Shown: positions 46,035 through 56,613, counted from the first letter of the stretch. The stretch: 64,000 nt of DNA from Oerskovia flava (GCF_026163685.1 NZ_JAOXSR010000004.1:124001-188000), one strand, 5' to 3'. Numbers and translations are program-made. The notes: generated from the sequence alone by a model not told the origin.

Positions 46035-47459
46035 GTGCCCTCCGAGCCCACGCCCGAGCAGACGCCGGCCGTGCTCCCCGACCAGCTTCCCGACGCGCAG
46101 GCAGGCCAGCAGGCCGGAACGCGGACGGGATCGAGCGACGCGGACGCGCCGACGCCTCTGCGGGTCGCGCTGCTGGGCTGCGGCGTCGTCGGCTCGCAGG
46201 TCGCCCGGTTGCTCGTGGAGCAGTCGAGCGACCTCGCTTCCCGTGTCGGCACACCGCTCGAGCTCGTCGGGATCGCGGTGCGGGACGCCGCCGCCCCGCG
46301 CCCCGAGCTGCCGGCCTCGGTCGACCGCGCCCTGCTCACGCAGGACGCCCCGGGCCTCGTGCAGCGGGCCGACATCGTCATCGAGGTCATGGGCGGCATC
46401 GAGCCGGCACGCTCGCTGCTGCTCGCGGCGATCTCGGCCGGCGCGGCCGTCGTCACGGCGAACAAGGCGCTGCTGGCCGAGGACGGGCCGACCCTCTACA
46501 AGGCGGCGGACGCCGCAGGCGTGGACATCTACTTCGAGGCCGCGGTCGCCGGGGCGATCCCGATCGTCCGACCGGTCCGCGAGTCCCTCGCGGGCGACCA
46601 CGTGCGCCGGGTCCTCGGGATCGTCAACGGCACCACGAACTACGTCCTGGACCAGATGGCGACGACGGGGGCCGGGCTCGAGGAGGCGGTCGCCCAGGCG
46701 CAGGAGCTCGGGTACGCCGAGGCCGACCCGACCGCCGACGTCGAGGGCTACGACGCGGCCGCGAAGGCGGCGATCCTCGCGAGCCTCGCCTTCCACACCC
46801 GGGTCACCCTCGAGGACGTCGCCCGCGAGGGCATCACCTCCGTGACGTCCGAGGACGTCGCGTGGGCGACCCAGACGGGTCACGTCATCAAGCTGCTGGC
46901 GATCGCCGAGCAGACCATCGACGGCGTCTCGGCGCGGGTGCACCCCGCCCTGGTCCCCGCGACGCACCCGCTGGCAGGGGTGCGCGGGTCGTTCAACGCC
47001 GTCTTCGTCGAGGCCGACGCCGCCGGCGAGCTCATGTTCTACGGCCGTGGAGCGGGTGGCGCGCCGACCGCCTCCGCCGTCCTGGGCGACGTCGTGTCCG
47101 CGGCCCGCCACCGGGTCCTCGGCGGCAAGGGCCCCGAGGAGTCCACGTACGCGGCGCTGCCGGTCCTGCCGCCCAGCGCGGCGATCACGCGCTACCAGGT
47201 GCGGCTCGCCGTCGACGACCGCCCGGGAGTCCTCGCGCAGGTCGCCCAGGTGCTCGCTGCGCAGGGCGTCTCGATCGAGGCCGTCCGTCAGCCGTCCGTG
47301 ACCGACGCCGAGCACGAGGCCGAGCCCGGCGGCCTCGCGCACCTCGTCATCACGACGCACACCGCGCCGGAGTCGGCCCTGGCCGCGACGGTCACCGCGA
47401 TCCGTGCGCTCGAGCCTGTCCGAGAGATCACGTCCGTCCTCCGAGTTGAGGGAGCCTGA
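46035..47459 (+). CDS. hom: Homoserine dehydrogenase
   Basis: A 474-residue enzyme reducing aspartate semialdehyde to homoserine. The NAD(P) loop is [18 protein letters not shown] near residue 42. The catalytic region has [43 protein letters not shown] and [25 protein letters not shown]-terminal ACT domain ([31 protein letters not shown]) gives threonine feedback. A 40-residue disordered N-terminal tail follows the GTG start. It shares one base with thrC. Confidence 0.96.
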   Translation: MPSEPTPEQTPAVLPDQLPDAQAGQQAGTRTGSSDADAPTPLRVALLGCGVVGSQVARLLVEQSSDLASRVGTPLELVGIAVRDAAAPRPELPASVDRALLTQDAPGLVQRADIVIEVMGGIEPARSLLLAAISAGAAVVTANKALLAEDGPTLYKAADAAGVDIYFEAAVAGAIPIVRPVRESLAGDHVRRVLGIVNGTTNYVLDQMATTGAGLEEAVAQAQELGYAEADPTADVEGYDAAAKAAILASLAFHTRVTLEDVAREGITSVTSEDVAWATQTGHVIKLLAIAEQTIDGVSARVHPALVPATHPLAGVRGSFNAVFVEADAAGELMFYGRGAGGAPTASAVLGDVVSAARHRVLGGKGPEESTYAALPVLPPSAAITRYQVRLAVDDRPGVLAQVAQVLAAQGVSIEAVRQPSVTDAEHEAEPGGLAHLVITTHTAPESALAATVTAIRALEPVREITSVLRVEGA

Positions 47460-48544
47460 TGGCCCACCAGTGGCGCGGCATCATCGCCGAGTACGCCGAC
47501 CGACTGCCCGCCCACGTCCAGGAGAAGATCGTCTCGCTCGGCGAGGGCGGCACGCCGCTCGTCGAGGCGCCCGTGCTCTCCGAGCTCACGGGCGCCCAGG
47601 TCTTCCTCAAGGTCGAGGGCATGAACCCGACGGGCTCCTTCAAGGACCGGGGCATGACTACCGCGATCTCCGCCGCTGCCGGCCGGGGAGCGCAGGCCGT
47701 GGTCTGCGCCTCGACGGGGAACACCTCGGCGTCGGCCGCCGCGTACGCGACGCGCGCCGGCATGCTGTGCGCCGTGCTCGTGCCGGACGGCAAGATCGCG
47801 ATGGGCAAGCTGAGCCAGGCGATCGCGCACGGCGCCAGGCTGCTCCAGGTCGACGGAAACTTCGACGACTGCCTGATCGCGGCCCGCAAGCTCGCGGAGA
47901 CGCACCCGGTCGAGCTGGTCAACTCCGTCAACCCGGACCGGATCGAGGGGCAGAAGACCGGCGCGTTCGAGATCGTCGACGCGCTCGGGGACGCCCCGGA
48001 CATCCACGCGCTGCCCGTGGGCAACGCCGGCAACATCACCGCCTACCGCAAGGGCTTCGTCGAGTACGCCACCGCGACGGCCGACCTCCCGGCCGTCGCG
48101 AGCCGCACGCCCGCGATGTGGGGCTTCCAGGCGGCGGGCTCGGCACCGATCGTCGCCGGCCACCCGATCACCGAGCCCGAGACGATCGCGACCGCGATCC
48201 GCATCGGCAACCCGGCGTCGTGGCAGCAGGCCGAGGCCGCGCGCGACGAGTCGGGCGGTGTCATCGAGTCCGTCACCGACGAGCAGATCCTCGCCGCGCA
48301 CCGCATCCTGTCCTCGCAGGCGGGGGTGTTCGTCGAGCCCGCGTCGGCCGCGGGCGTCGCCGGGATCATCTCGCGCGCGGAACGTGGCCTGGTGCCCGCC
48401 GGCGCCCGGATCGTCGTGACCGTGACCGGCCACGGCCTCAAGGACCCCCAGTGGGCCCTGCGGGCCGCGGACGGCAGCGAGGTCGTCCCCACGCGCGTGG
48501 GTGCCGACGTCGTGTCCATCGCCGACGCCCTCGGGCTCGGCTGA
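47459..48544 (+). CDS. thrC: Threonine synthase
   Basis: A 361-residue PLP enzyme converting O-phosphohomoserine to threonine. The PLP lysine is in [12 protein letters not shown]. Further motifs are [15 protein letters not shown], the phosphate-binding [16 protein letters not shown], and VTGHGLKDP near the end. It is the short (class 2) type. It is placed between hom and thrB as in other actinobacteria. Confidence 0.96.
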   Translation: MAHQWRGIIAEYADRLPAHVQEKIVSLGEGGTPLVEAPVLSELTGAQVFLKVEGMNPTGSFKDRGMTTAISAAAGRGAQAVVCASTGNTSASAAAYATRAGMLCAVLVPDGKIAMGKLSQAIAHGARLLQVDGNFDDCLIAARKLAETHPVELVNSVNPDRIEGQKTGAFEIVDALGDAPDIHALPVGNAGNITAYRKGFVEYATATADLPAVASRTPAMWGFQAAGSAPIVAGHPITEPETIATAIRIGNPASWQQAEAARDESGGVIESVTDEQILAAHRILSSQAGVFVEPASAAGVAGIISRAERGLVPAGARIVVTVTGHGLKDPQWALRAADGSEVVPTRVGADVVSIADALGLG

Positions 48545-48561
48545 CCCCGAGGGGCACGACG

Positions 48562-49530
48562 ATGCAGCTCGGCGCCGACCACGTCCGCGTCCGCGTCCCG
48601 GCCACGAGCGCCAACCTCGGCCCGGGCTTCGACGCCCTGGGCCTGGCCCTCGGCCTGCACGACGTCCTCGAGGTGCGCGCGCTGGCGTCCGACGAGGTCG
48701 TGGTCGACGTCGTGGGGGAGGGCGCGGGCGAGGTCCCCGGCGACGCGTCCCACCTGGTGGTGCGTGCGCTGCGGGCAGCGCTCGAGCTCGCCGGCGCGCC
48801 GCAGACAGGCCTGCACCTGACGTGCGAGAACCAGGTGCCGCACGGCCGCGGACTGGGCTCGTCCGCGGCGGCCGTCGTGGCCGGGATCGTCGCGGCGCGG
48901 GCGCTCGTCGCCGATCCCGAGGTGCTCGACGACGCGACGGTCCTGCGCCTCGCGACCCAGTTCGAGGGACACCCCGACAACGCCGCCCCGGCGATCCTCG
49001 GCGGGGCGACCGTGGCCTGGACGAGCGCGGCCCCGGGGCACGAGGGCGCGCGGGCGGTGCGCCTCGCGGTGCACCCCGACCTCGAGGCGACGGTGCTCGT
49101 ACCCTCGGCGCGGCTCGCGACGAGCCACGCGCGCGGTGTCCTGCCGGCGTCGGTGCCGCACGCCGACGCCGCGCTCAACGCCGGGCGCGCCGCACTCCTC
49201 GTCGAGGCGATCGCCCGACGTCCCGAGCTGCTCCTCGAGGCCACCGAGGACCGCCTGCACCAGTCCTACCGGTCGGGGGTCATGCCGACCTCGTGGGAGC
49301 TGGTCCAGGCCTTGCGCGCCGAGGGTCTGGCCGCCACGGTCTCGGGCGCCGGGCCGACGGTCCTCGTGCTGTCCGCGTCCGCCGAGCGTCCGCGGCTCGA
49401 CGCCGTGGTCGACGACCTGCTCTCCGGCGCGGACGAGTGGGAGCCACGTCGTCTGGCGATCGACGAGGACGGTGTGCGGGCGGAGCGGGTGCCTCGAGGG
49501 GCGCGGACCGCACCGGTCGGTGGATGGTAG
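48562..49530 (+). CDS. thrB: Homoserine kinase
   Basis: A 322-residue GHMP kinase that phosphorylates homoserine. Motif 1 is VRVPATSANLGPGFDALGLAL, motif 2 (ATP loop) is VPHGRGLGSSAAAVVAGI, and motif 3 is GLAATVSGAGPTVLVL. It begins 17 bases after thrC. Its TAG stop is also the first half of a probable -10 box for rho. Confidence 0.96.
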   Translation: MQLGADHVRVRVPATSANLGPGFDALGLALGLHDVLEVRALASDEVVVDVVGEGAGEVPGDASHLVVRALRAALELAGAPQTGLHLTCENQVPHGRGLGSSAAAVVAGIVAARALVADPEVLDDATVLRLATQFEGHPDNAAPAILGGATVAWTSAAPGHEGARAVRLAVHPDLEATVLVPSARLATSHARGVLPASVPHADAALNAGRAALLVEAIARRPELLLEATEDRLHQSYRSGVMPTSWELVQALRAEGLAATVSGAGPTVLVLSASAERPRLDAVVDDLLSGADEWEPRRLAIDEDGVRAERVPRGARTAPVGGW

Positions 49531-49818
49531 ACTGCGGGAAGCCTTCACCATCGTGTGATATCGGTGCGGCCTCCTCGATTCCGACGCTTCAGCGGGTCGA
49601 CGACGGTTGCGTGGAGCGTCACGTACGCGCCATCCGCAGGTCGGCCTCACGGTCGGCCGCGACGAGCTCTCGATGCGAAGGCCATCCAGCCCACGTCAGC
49701 TGACGTCGTCGTACCACTGACGCGTGGTTTCACTGCTCCCGGCCGTCACGCGCCGGGTGTCGACCACCCGCGGCCCGCCCTCTGAGAGGCGGGCGCAAAC
49801 GAGGGGGAAGGGTCCTTC
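49528..49818 (+). promoter_or_regulatory. rho promoter -10 and long 5' leader
   Basis: TAGACT (49528-49533) starts at the thrB stop codon and would launch transcription near 49540, giving a rho leader of about 280 bases with no gene in it. A 7-bp hairpin (GCCCGCC with GGCGGGC, 49774-49795) lies just before the ribosome site GAGGGGGAAGG. Long leaders upstream of rho are common and often serve autoregulation by Rho; that role here is inference. Confidence 0.5.
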
Positions 49819-51981
49819 GTGACAGACACCATCAACACCGCTACAGGTGGCGCGCCCGACGGCGCCGCGGCCGGCGGTACCGCCCGGACGGGCGCGCTCT
49901 CCACGCTGCGCCTCCCCGAGCTGCAGGCGCTCGCGTCGCAGCTCGGCGTCAAGGGCACGTCCAAGATGCGCAAGAGCGACCTCCTGGACGTCATCCGCTC
50001 CACGACCGGCGAGGGACGCGCACCGGCGCGCGCCGCGGCGTCGGCGAACGGCGGGGCGTCGGCGGACGGCGGCGCGTCGAACGCACCGGCCGCGGACGCG
50101 GCGGGTGAGCAGGAGGGCGAGCGGCGGAGCACCGGTCGTTCGCGTCGTGCCGAGCGGCCCGCCCGCACGGCGCGCGCGGCGGGCGAGGAGCGCACAGCGC
50201 CCGAGCAGCCGGAGCCGTCGGTGCGGCCCGACGCGGCCAGCGCGGTCGCCGCGGCGCTCGACGAGCAGAGCGGCCGCCAGAGCCGCGACGGCGTCGAGGC
50301 ACGCCTCGCCGGCGGCGAGTCGCCGGACGAGCGCGCGGCACGTGCCGCGGCCGCCGTCGGTCTCGTCACGGGCAGCGCGCCCGAGCGCGGCTCGCGCCGT
50401 GCGGGTCGTGGCTCGGGTGCTCCGCGCGCCGAGGCGGACGCCGCGTCCGCCGACGCCGCGCGACAGAACGACCGCCAGGCCGACAAGCAGGCCGAGCGCC
50501 AGCCCGACAAGCAGGCCGACCGCCAGCAGGACCGTCAGTCCGAGCGGCAGCAGCCCGCGCAGCAGGGCGACCGTCAGCGGCAGAACCGGTCGGGTGACGA
50601 CCGGTCCGCCGACCGGGGCAACGATCGCTCGCAGCGCGGCGGGGACGACCGCGCCCAGCGCGGTGGGGACGACCTGGACGGCCCTGGCGGTCGTCGGCGC
50701 CGCGGCCGTGACCGCAACCGCGACCGTGACCGCAAGCGCGGCCGTGGCCGCAGCGGTAACCAGGACTTCGCCGGGATGGAGGACATCGAGGTCACGGAGG
50801 ACGACGTCCTGCTGCCCGTCGCCGGCGTCCTCGACATCCTCGACAACTACGCGTTCGTGCGCACGAGCGGCTACCTGCCGGGTCAGAACGACGTCTACGT
50901 CTCCCTCGGCCAGGTCAAGAAGTCCGGTCTGCGCCGCGGCGACGCGGTGACCGGCGCGGTCCGCCAGCCCCGCGAGGGCGAGAACCAGGGCAACACGCCG
51001 CGGCAGAAGTTCAACGCGCTCGTGCGCCTCGACACGGTCAACGGCATGTCGCCCGAGGAGGCGCGCGACCGTGCCGACTTCGGCAAGCTCACGCCGCTGT
51101 ACCCGCAGGAGCGTCTGCGCCTGGAGAACCCCGAGGCGACGCGCCTGACGCCGCGCGTCATCGACATCGTCGCGCCCATCGGCAAGGGGCAGCGTGGCCT
51201 GATCGTCGCGCCGCCCAAGGCCGGCAAGACGATCATCATGCAGCAGATCGCGAACGCGATCGCGATGAACAACCCCGAGGTCCACCTCATGGTGGTGCTG
51301 GTCGACGAGCGGCCCGAAGAGGTCACCGACATGGAGCGGACGGTCAAGGGCGAGGTCATCGCCTCGACGTTCGACCGCCCCGCGTCCGACCACACGATCG
51401 TCGCGGAGCTCGCGATCGAGCGCGCCAAGCGTCTTGTGGAGCTCGGCCAGGACGTCGTCGTGCTCCTCGACTCGCTCACCCGCCTGTCGCGTGCGTACAA
51501 CCTGGCCGCACCGGCGTCGGGCCGCATCCTCTCGGGTGGTGTCGACGCCTCGGCGCTGTACCCGCCCAAGCGCTTCTTCGGTGCGGCCCGCAACATCGAG
51601 AACGGTGGCTCGCTGACCATCCTGGCGTCCGCGCTCGTCGAGACCGGTTCCAAGATGGACGAGGTCATCTTCGAGGAGTTCAAGGGCACCGGGAACATGG
51701 AGCTGCGGCTGTCCCGCAACCTCGCGGACAAGCGCATCTTCCCCGCGGTGGACGTCAACGCGTCCGGCACGCGCCGCGAGGAGATCCTCATGCCGCAGGA
51801 CGAGCTCAAGGTCGTCTACAAGCTGCGACGTGTCATGGGTGCCCTCGACCAGCAGCAGGCGATCGAGCTGCTGCTCGGCAAGCTCAAGGACACCCGCTCC
51901 AACGTCGAGTTCCTGCTCCAGGTCCAGAAGACCACCCCGAGCGGGTTCGTCGACGACGACAACGTCGGACGCACGGTCTGA
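49819..51981 (+). CDS. rho: Transcription termination factor Rho
   Basis: A 720-residue hexameric RNA helicase. A short N-terminal Rho_N/SAP-like helix pair (LSTLRLPELQALASQLGVKGTSKMRKSDLLDVI) is followed by an insert of about 250 residues rich in Ala, Arg, Asp, Glu and Gln. It contains a run of QADKQAERQPDKQADRQQ type and an Arg/Asp-rich basic tract. Next come the primary RNA-binding domain (GVLDILDNYAFVRTSGYLPG) and the ATPase core, with Walker A PPKAGKTIIMQQ near residue 465 and the arginine-finger region. Such inserts are typical of high-GC actinobacterial Rho. Confidence 0.96.
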   Translation: MTDTINTATGGAPDGAAAGGTARTGALSTLRLPELQALASQLGVKGTSKMRKSDLLDVIRSTTGEGRAPARAAASANGGASADGGASNAPAADAAGEQEGERRSTGRSRRAERPARTARAAGEERTAPEQPEPSVRPDAASAVAAALDEQSGRQSRDGVEARLAGGESPDERAARAAAAVGLVTGSAPERGSRRAGRGSGAPRAEADAASADAARQNDRQADKQAERQPDKQADRQQDRQSERQQPAQQGDRQRQNRSGDDRSADRGNDRSQRGGDDRAQRGGDDLDGPGGRRRRGRDRNRDRDRKRGRGRSGNQDFAGMEDIEVTEDDVLLPVAGVLDILDNYAFVRTSGYLPGQNDVYVSLGQVKKSGLRRGDAVTGAVRQPREGENQGNTPRQKFNALVRLDTVNGMSPEEARDRADFGKLTPLYPQERLRLENPEATRLTPRVIDIVAPIGKGQRGLIVAPPKAGKTIIMQQIANAIAMNNPEVHLMVVLVDERPEEVTDMERTVKGEVIASTFDRPASDHTIVAELAIERAKRLVELGQDVVVLLDSLTRLSRAYNLAAPASGRILSGGVDASALYPPKRFFGAARNIENGGSLTILASALVETGSKMDEVIFEEFKGTGNMELRLSRNLADKRIFPAVDVNASGTRREEILMPQDELKVVYKLRRVMGALDQQQAIELLLGKLKDTRSNVEFLLQVQKTTPSGFVDDDNVGRTV

Positions 51982-52104
51982 CGCACGTGTCGGGAGGGAT
52001 GATTTCGTCCGCCCCCGACGTTCTGGCAGAATGCAACGCTGGTTCCCGGTTCACGGTCCGCTGTCCTGCGGTCGACCCGGGAGCACCACACCAAGGAGAG
52101 TTCC

Positions 52105-52323
52105 GTGAAGGCTGACATCCACCCCGACTACGTCCTGACCGAGGTCACCTGTACCTGCGGCAGCACGTTCGTCACGCGCAGCACCGAGACGTCCGGCAAG
52201 ATCAACGCCGACGTCTGCAGCGCCTGCCACCCGTTCTACACGGGCAAGCAGAAGATCCTCGACACCGGTGGCCGCGTGGCCCGCTTCCAGGCGCGCTACG
52301 GCAAGAAGGACGCCGACAAGTAA
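52105..52323 (+). CDS. rpmE: Large-subunit ribosomal protein bL31, zinc-binding form
   Basis: A 72-residue ribosomal protein. The zinc ligands Cys16, Cys18, Cys38 and Cys41 are all present (TCTCGSTF and [13 protein letters not shown]), so this is the C+ paralogue that is replaced under zinc limitation in many actinobacteria. The GTG has AAGGAGAG upstream. A possible -10 (CAGAAT near 52026) precedes it. It is followed by a large inverted repeat. Confidence 0.96.
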   Translation: MKADIHPDYVLTEVTCTCGSTFVTRSTETSGKINADVCSACHPFYTGKQKILDTGGRVARFQARYGKKDADK

Positions 52324-52331
52324 CGACCTCG

Positions 52332-52400
52332 CAGCGCCGGCGGTCCGGGCGCCCGACAACCTCTCCAGGGGCAGTCGGTGCGACAGGACCGCCGGCGCTG
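52332..52400 (+). repeat. 15-bp perfect inverted repeat between rpmE and prfA
   Basis: CAGCGCCGGCGGTCC (52332-52346) is repeated inverted at 52386-52400, with a 39-base centre that can fold further (CCGAC with GTCGG). It could be the rpmE terminator or an attenuator for prfA. Confidence 0.65.
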
Positions 52401-52489
52401 TTGTCGTCTCACCGGCCGGTCCACCGGTCCGGCACCGCTCGCCGTACCTGCCGCCGCCGACCGGCGCCCGCCTCACGCGAAGGACCCTC

Positions 52490-53575
52490 ATGACCGACCC
52501 GTTCGACGCGGCCCGACCGCTCCTCGCCGAGCACGCCGAGATCGAGGCCCAGCTCGCGGACCCCGCCGTGCACGCCGACGCCGCTCGTGCGCGCACCCTC
52601 GGGCGGCGCTACGCCGAGCTGAACCAGGTCGTGGGCGCCTTCCGGACGTGGGAGCAGGCCGACGACGACGCGACGACGGCGGCCGAGCTCGCCGCGGAGG
52701 ACGCGTCCTTCGCCGACGAGCTCCCGGCCCTGCGCGAGGCCGCCGCCGTGGCGGCCGAGCGGTTGCGCCGCGTCCTCGTGCCGCGCGACCCCGACGACGG
52801 GCGCGACGTCATCCTCGAGGTCAAGGCCGGCGAGGGCGGGGAGGAGTCCGCGCTCTTCGCGGGCGACCTGCTGCGCATGTACCTGCGCTACGCCGAGCGG
52901 CGAGGCTGGAAGACGGAGGTCATCGAGGCGACCGAGTCCGACCTCGGGGGCTACAAGGACGTCCAGGTGGCGATCAAGTCGCGCGGGGCGGCCGCACCCG
53001 AGGACGGCGTGTGGGCGCACCTCAAGTACGAGGGCGGCGTGCACCGCGTCCAACGGGTGCCCGTCACGGAGTCGCAGGGGCGCATCCACACCTCCGCGGC
53101 GGGCGTGCTCGTCTTCCCGGAGGTCGAGGACGCGGGCGAGGTCGAGATCGACCAGAACGACCTGCGCATCGACGTCTACCGCTCGTCCGGACCGGGCGGG
53201 CAGTCCGTGAACACGACCGACTCCGCCGTGCGCATCACGCACGTACCGAGCGGGATCGTCGTGTCGATGCAGAACGAGAAGTCGCAGCTGCAGAACCGCG
53301 AGCAGGCCATGCGCGTCCTGCGGGCCCGGCTCCTCGCCGCCCAGCAGGAGGAGGCCGCCGCGGCCGCGAACGACCTCCGCCGCTCCCAGGTCCGCACGGT
53401 CGACCGCTCCGAGCGCATCCGGACGTACAACTACCCGGAGAACCGGATCGCGGACCACCGCACCGGCTACAAGTCGTACAACCTCGACCAAGTCCTCGAC
53501 GGCGACCTGGACCCGGTGATCCGCTCGGCGATCGACGCCGACGAGGCCGCGCGCCTGGCCGCCGCCGGGTCGTGA
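52490..53575 (+). CDS. prfA: Peptide chain release factor 1
   Basis: A 361-residue class I release factor. The stop-codon recognition tripeptide is PVT in [16 protein letters not shown], the RF1 type for UAA and UAG. The catalytic GGQ is in [16 protein letters not shown] near residue 235. Helix-rich domain 1 and the C-terminal [25 protein letters not shown] are complete. GAAGGA precedes the ATG. It overlaps prmC, its modifying enzyme, by four bases. Confidence 0.96.
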   Translation: MTDPFDAARPLLAEHAEIEAQLADPAVHADAARARTLGRRYAELNQVVGAFRTWEQADDDATTAAELAAEDASFADELPALREAAAVAAERLRRVLVPRDPDDGRDVILEVKAGEGGEESALFAGDLLRMYLRYAERRGWKTEVIEATESDLGGYKDVQVAIKSRGAAAPEDGVWAHLKYEGGVHRVQRVPVTESQGRIHTSAAGVLVFPEVEDAGEVEIDQNDLRIDVYRSSGPGGQSVNTTDSAVRITHVPSGIVVSMQNEKSQLQNREQAMRVLRARLLAAQQEEAAAAANDLRRSQVRTVDRSERIRTYNYPENRIADHRTGYKSYNLDQVLDGDLDPVIRSAIDADEAARLAAAGS

Positions 53576-54597
53576 ACCCGACCGTGGGCGGCACCGGGCC
53601 GCTCCCGTCCGGGCCCACGGCACCCGAGCCACTGCACCAGGAGCCGGCGCACCACGAGCGGGTGGGGGCACCCTCGGTCGCCGAGCTCGTGCGCGAGGGC
53701 GCGGCACGGCTCGCGACCGCCGGGATCGCGACGCCGCGGGTCGACGCGGAGCTGCTGCTCGCCCACGCCGCGCGCACCGACCGCGCGCAGGTCGTCCGCG
53801 CCGCGATCCTCGGCGCCGCGCTCCCGACCGACGGCGGACAGGTCGCGCTCGAGGTCGTGGGCGACTACCGGGAGCTGCTCGCCCGGCGTGCGGACCGGGT
53901 CCCGCTCCAGCACCTCACGGGGCTCGCGCCGTTCCGGCACCTCGAGCTCGAGGTCGGGCCGGGGGTCTTCGTGCCGCGACCGGAGACGGAGCAGGTCGCC
54001 CAGGTCGCGATCGACGAGGCCCTCGCCGCCGTCGCCTCCCGGGGTGCGGCCCTGGTGGTCGACCTCTGCACGGGGTCCGGCGCGATCGCGCTGGCCGTGG
54101 CGACCGAGGTGCCGGGCGCCGTCGTGCACGCCGTCGAGCTCGACCGGGGCGCCCACGCCTGGGCCGAGCGCAACGTGGCCGCCGTGCACGCGGCGACGGG
54201 CGCCGTCGTGCACCTCGTGCGGGGCGACGCACGGACCGCCCTGACGGGCTCCGACGGGAGCTGCGACGTCGTCGTGTCGAACCCTCCCTACGTGCCGCCG
54301 GGAGCGGTGCCCCACGACCCGGAGGTGGCGCTGCACGACCCGCAGGTCGCGCTCTACGGGCTCGGGGCGGACGGGCTGGAGGTCCCGCGGGGGGTCACCG
54401 CGCGGGCCGGCGAGCTGCTGCGGGTGGGCGGGCTGTACGTCATGGAGCACGCCGAGGTCCAGGCGGAGTCCGCACGCGAGATGGTCGCCGCCACGGGACT
54501 GTTCGACGACATCCGTACCCACGCGGACCTCACCGGTCGTCCGCGGATGGTCGTCGCACGCCGCGCGCAGGTGTCCGTGGGCACCCGGCGGTCGTGA
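53572..54597 (+). CDS. prmC: Release factor glutamine methyltransferase PrmC
   Basis: A 341-residue SAM-dependent methyltransferase that methylates the GGQ glutamine of release factors. It has an N-terminal helical domain ([13 protein letters not shown] ... [31 protein letters not shown]), the SAM-binding motif [16 protein letters not shown], and the catalytic NPPYVPPG. It carries a longer than usual N-terminal tail rich in Pro and His. Its GTG overlaps the prfA stop. Confidence 0.95.
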   Translation: MNPTVGGTGPLPSGPTAPEPLHQEPAHHERVGAPSVAELVREGAARLATAGIATPRVDAELLLAHAARTDRAQVVRAAILGAALPTDGGQVALEVVGDYRELLARRADRVPLQHLTGLAPFRHLELEVGPGVFVPRPETEQVAQVAIDEALAAVASRGAALVVDLCTGSGAIALAVATEVPGAVVHAVELDRGAHAWAERNVAAVHAATGAVVHLVRGDARTALTGSDGSCDVVVSNPPYVPPGAVPHDPEVALHDPQVALYGLGADGLEVPRGVTARAGELLRVGGLYVMEHAEVQAESAREMVAATGLFDDIRTHADLTGRPRMVVARRAQVSVGTRRS

Positions 54598-54610
54598 AAG
54601 ACTGGGATTC

Positions 54611-55363
54611 GTGACTTCCGTGCGCAGCGTCAGTGACCCCAACACGTGGGGCCCGTCGATCGACGAGGCCGTGAACGCGATCGGTCGGGGCGGACTCGTC
54701 GTCCTGCCGACCGACACCGTCTACGGGATCGGTGCCGACGCGTTCGACGCCGACGCCGTCGCGGCGCTCCTGGCCGCCAAGGGCCGTGGGCGGCAGATGC
54801 CGCCGCCCGTCCTGGTGCCGGACGCGCGGACGCTCGACGGGCTCGCCACCGCGGTGCCCGACGGCGCGCGCGCCCTCGTCGAGGCCTTCTGGCCGGGCGG
54901 CCTCACCGTGATCCTCCAGGCGCAGCCGTCGCTCGCGTGGGACCTGGGGGAGACCCGGGGCACCGTCGCGCTGCGGATGCCCGACCACGAGGCCGCCCTC
55001 GCGCTGCTGCGGCGCACCGGGCCGCTCGCCGTGTCGAGCGCGAACGCCACCGGTCACCCCGCGGCGCTCGACGTCGACGCCGCCCGCGCGCAGCTCGGCG
55101 ACGCGGTCGCCGTCTACCTCGACGGCGGGACCGCGCCCGGGGGAGTGGCCTCGACGATCGTGGACGCGACGGGCCCGACGCTGCGCGTCGTGCGCGCGGG
55201 CGCGATCTCGCTCGAGGCGTTGCAAGCCGTGACCGCCGTGGAGGACCCTGAAGCCGTCCCCGCAGATGCGCCGGTCGACGCCCCTGCGGACACGCCCGCC
55301 GGCACACCGGTCGACGCGCCCGCCGACGTGCCCGAGTCACGGCCGGGGGCGAACGGCGGGTGA
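54611..55363 (+). CDS. L-threonylcarbamoyladenylate synthase (Sua5/YciO/YrdC family)
   Basis: A 250-residue enzyme for the t6A modification of tRNAs reading ANN codons. It has the family start VNAIGRGGLVVLPTDTVYGIGADAFDADAVAALLAAKGRG, then the beta-rich active-site cleft with VALRMPDHEAALALLRRTGPLAVSSANATG. The last 35 residues are a Pro/Ala/Asp-rich tail of near repeats (PVDAPADTP). It lies 13 bases after prmC and overlaps the next gene by four bases. Confidence 0.92.
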   Translation: MTSVRSVSDPNTWGPSIDEAVNAIGRGGLVVLPTDTVYGIGADAFDADAVAALLAAKGRGRQMPPPVLVPDARTLDGLATAVPDGARALVEAFWPGGLTVILQAQPSLAWDLGETRGTVALRMPDHEAALALLRRTGPLAVSSANATGHPAALDVDAARAQLGDAVAVYLDGGTAPGGVASTIVDATGPTLRVVRAGAISLEALQAVTAVEDPEAVPADAPVDAPADTPAGTPVDAPADVPESRPGANGG

Positions 55364-56613
55364 GGGTCTACCTGCTCGTCCTGCTCATCGCCGCGGCGGT
55401 GACGTTCCTGCTCACTCCGCTGGCGCGCTGGGTCGCCCTGCGGACGGGCGCGATCACGGCGGTGCGGGACCGGGACGTGCACTCGATCCCGACACCGCGC
55501 CTCGGGGGGCTCGCGATGCTCGCGGGACTGGCCGCCGCGATCGTGTTCGCCTCGCAGATGCCCTTCCTGGACGGCGTCTTCGCGACGCACGAGGTGTGGG
55601 CGATCGTCGGCGGTGCGGCCATCGTGTGCCTGCTGGGCATGGCCGACGACATCTGGGACCTCGACTGGATGACCAAGCTCGCGGGCCAGGTGCTCGCCGC
55701 CGGTCTCATCGCGTGGCAGGGGGTGCAGCTCATCACGCTCCCGATCGGCGGGCTGACGATCACCTCGCCGCGGGTGTCGCTGTTCGCCACCGTCCTGGTC
55801 GTCGTGGTCGCGATGAACGCCGTGAACTTCGTCGACGGTCTCGACGGCCTGGCCGCCGGGATGATCGCGATCGGCGGGGTGGCGTTCTTCCTCTACTCGT
55901 ACTCCCTGACGGTCGAGGCGAGCCCGGAGGACTACTCCAACCTGGCCACGCTCGTCATGGCTGCGCTCGTCGGGATCTGCGTCGGGTTCCTGCCGCACAA
56001 CTTCCATCCCGCGCGGATCTTCATGGGTGACTCGGGGTCGATGGTCCTGGGTTTCGTGATGGCCTCCGCGACGATCGTGGTGACCGGCAACATCGACCTC
56101 GCCGCGACCCCGGCCTCGCAGCAGATCCCGGCGTTCATCCCGATCCTGCTGCCCCTGGCGGTGCTGCTCCTGCCGCTGCTCGACATGGCGCTGGCCGTGA
56201 TGCGCAGGGTGCTGGCGGGCAAGTCCCCGTTCCACCCGGACCGCATGCACCTGCACCACCGGATGCTGGCCCTCGGGCACTCGCACCGTCGTGCCGTCGT
56301 GATCCTCTACCTGTGGACCGCGGTCTTCGCGTTCGGGACCGCGGCGCTCGTCCGGTGGCCGGTGCGGCACGTCCTGCTCGGCCTGGGCGTCGCGGTGGTC
56401 CTCGCGCTCCTGCTCACGCTGGGCCCGCTGCGCACGCGCGGGAAGTTCCTCGACGACGACGCCGGTGCCGTCGTGGTGCCACCGGACCTGCTGACCGACG
56501 CACCGCCCGGGTCCCCGGCTCCGGCGCCCGCAACCGCCGGGACCGCGGCAGGCCCGGGGCCCGCCCCCAGACCCGACCCCTCCGACCACCACGCCGAAGG
56601 AACCCTGAGATGA
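55360..56613 (+). CDS. Undecaprenyl-phosphate sugar-1-phosphate transferase (WecA/MraY family)
   Basis: A 417-residue polyprenyl transferase with about ten or eleven transmembrane helices. Active-site motifs are the loop GMADDIWDLDWMTKL, MNAVNFVDGLDGLAAG, the Mg site IFMGDSGSMVLGF, and the cytoplasmic HPDRMHLHHRMLALGHSHR typical of WecA/TagO enzymes, not MraY. It starts assembly of a wall or surface polysaccharide on undecaprenyl phosphate. The last 60 residues are a Pro/Ala-rich tail. The position before atpI/atpB is conserved in actinobacteria. Confidence 0.92.
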   Translation: MRVYLLVLLIAAAVTFLLTPLARWVALRTGAITAVRDRDVHSIPTPRLGGLAMLAGLAAAIVFASQMPFLDGVFATHEVWAIVGGAAIVCLLGMADDIWDLDWMTKLAGQVLAAGLIAWQGVQLITLPIGGLTITSPRVSLFATVLVVVVAMNAVNFVDGLDGLAAGMIAIGGVAFFLYSYSLTVEASPEDYSNLATLVMAALVGICVGFLPHNFHPARIFMGDSGSMVLGFVMASATIVVTGNIDLAATPASQQIPAFIPILLPLAVLLLPLLDMALAVMRRVLAGKSPFHPDRMHLHHRMLALGHSHRRAVVILYLWTAVFAFGTAALVRWPVRHVLLGLGVAVVLALLLTLGPLRTRGKFLDDDAGAVVVPPDLLTDAPPGSPAPAPATAGTAAGPGPAPRPDPSDHHAEGTLR

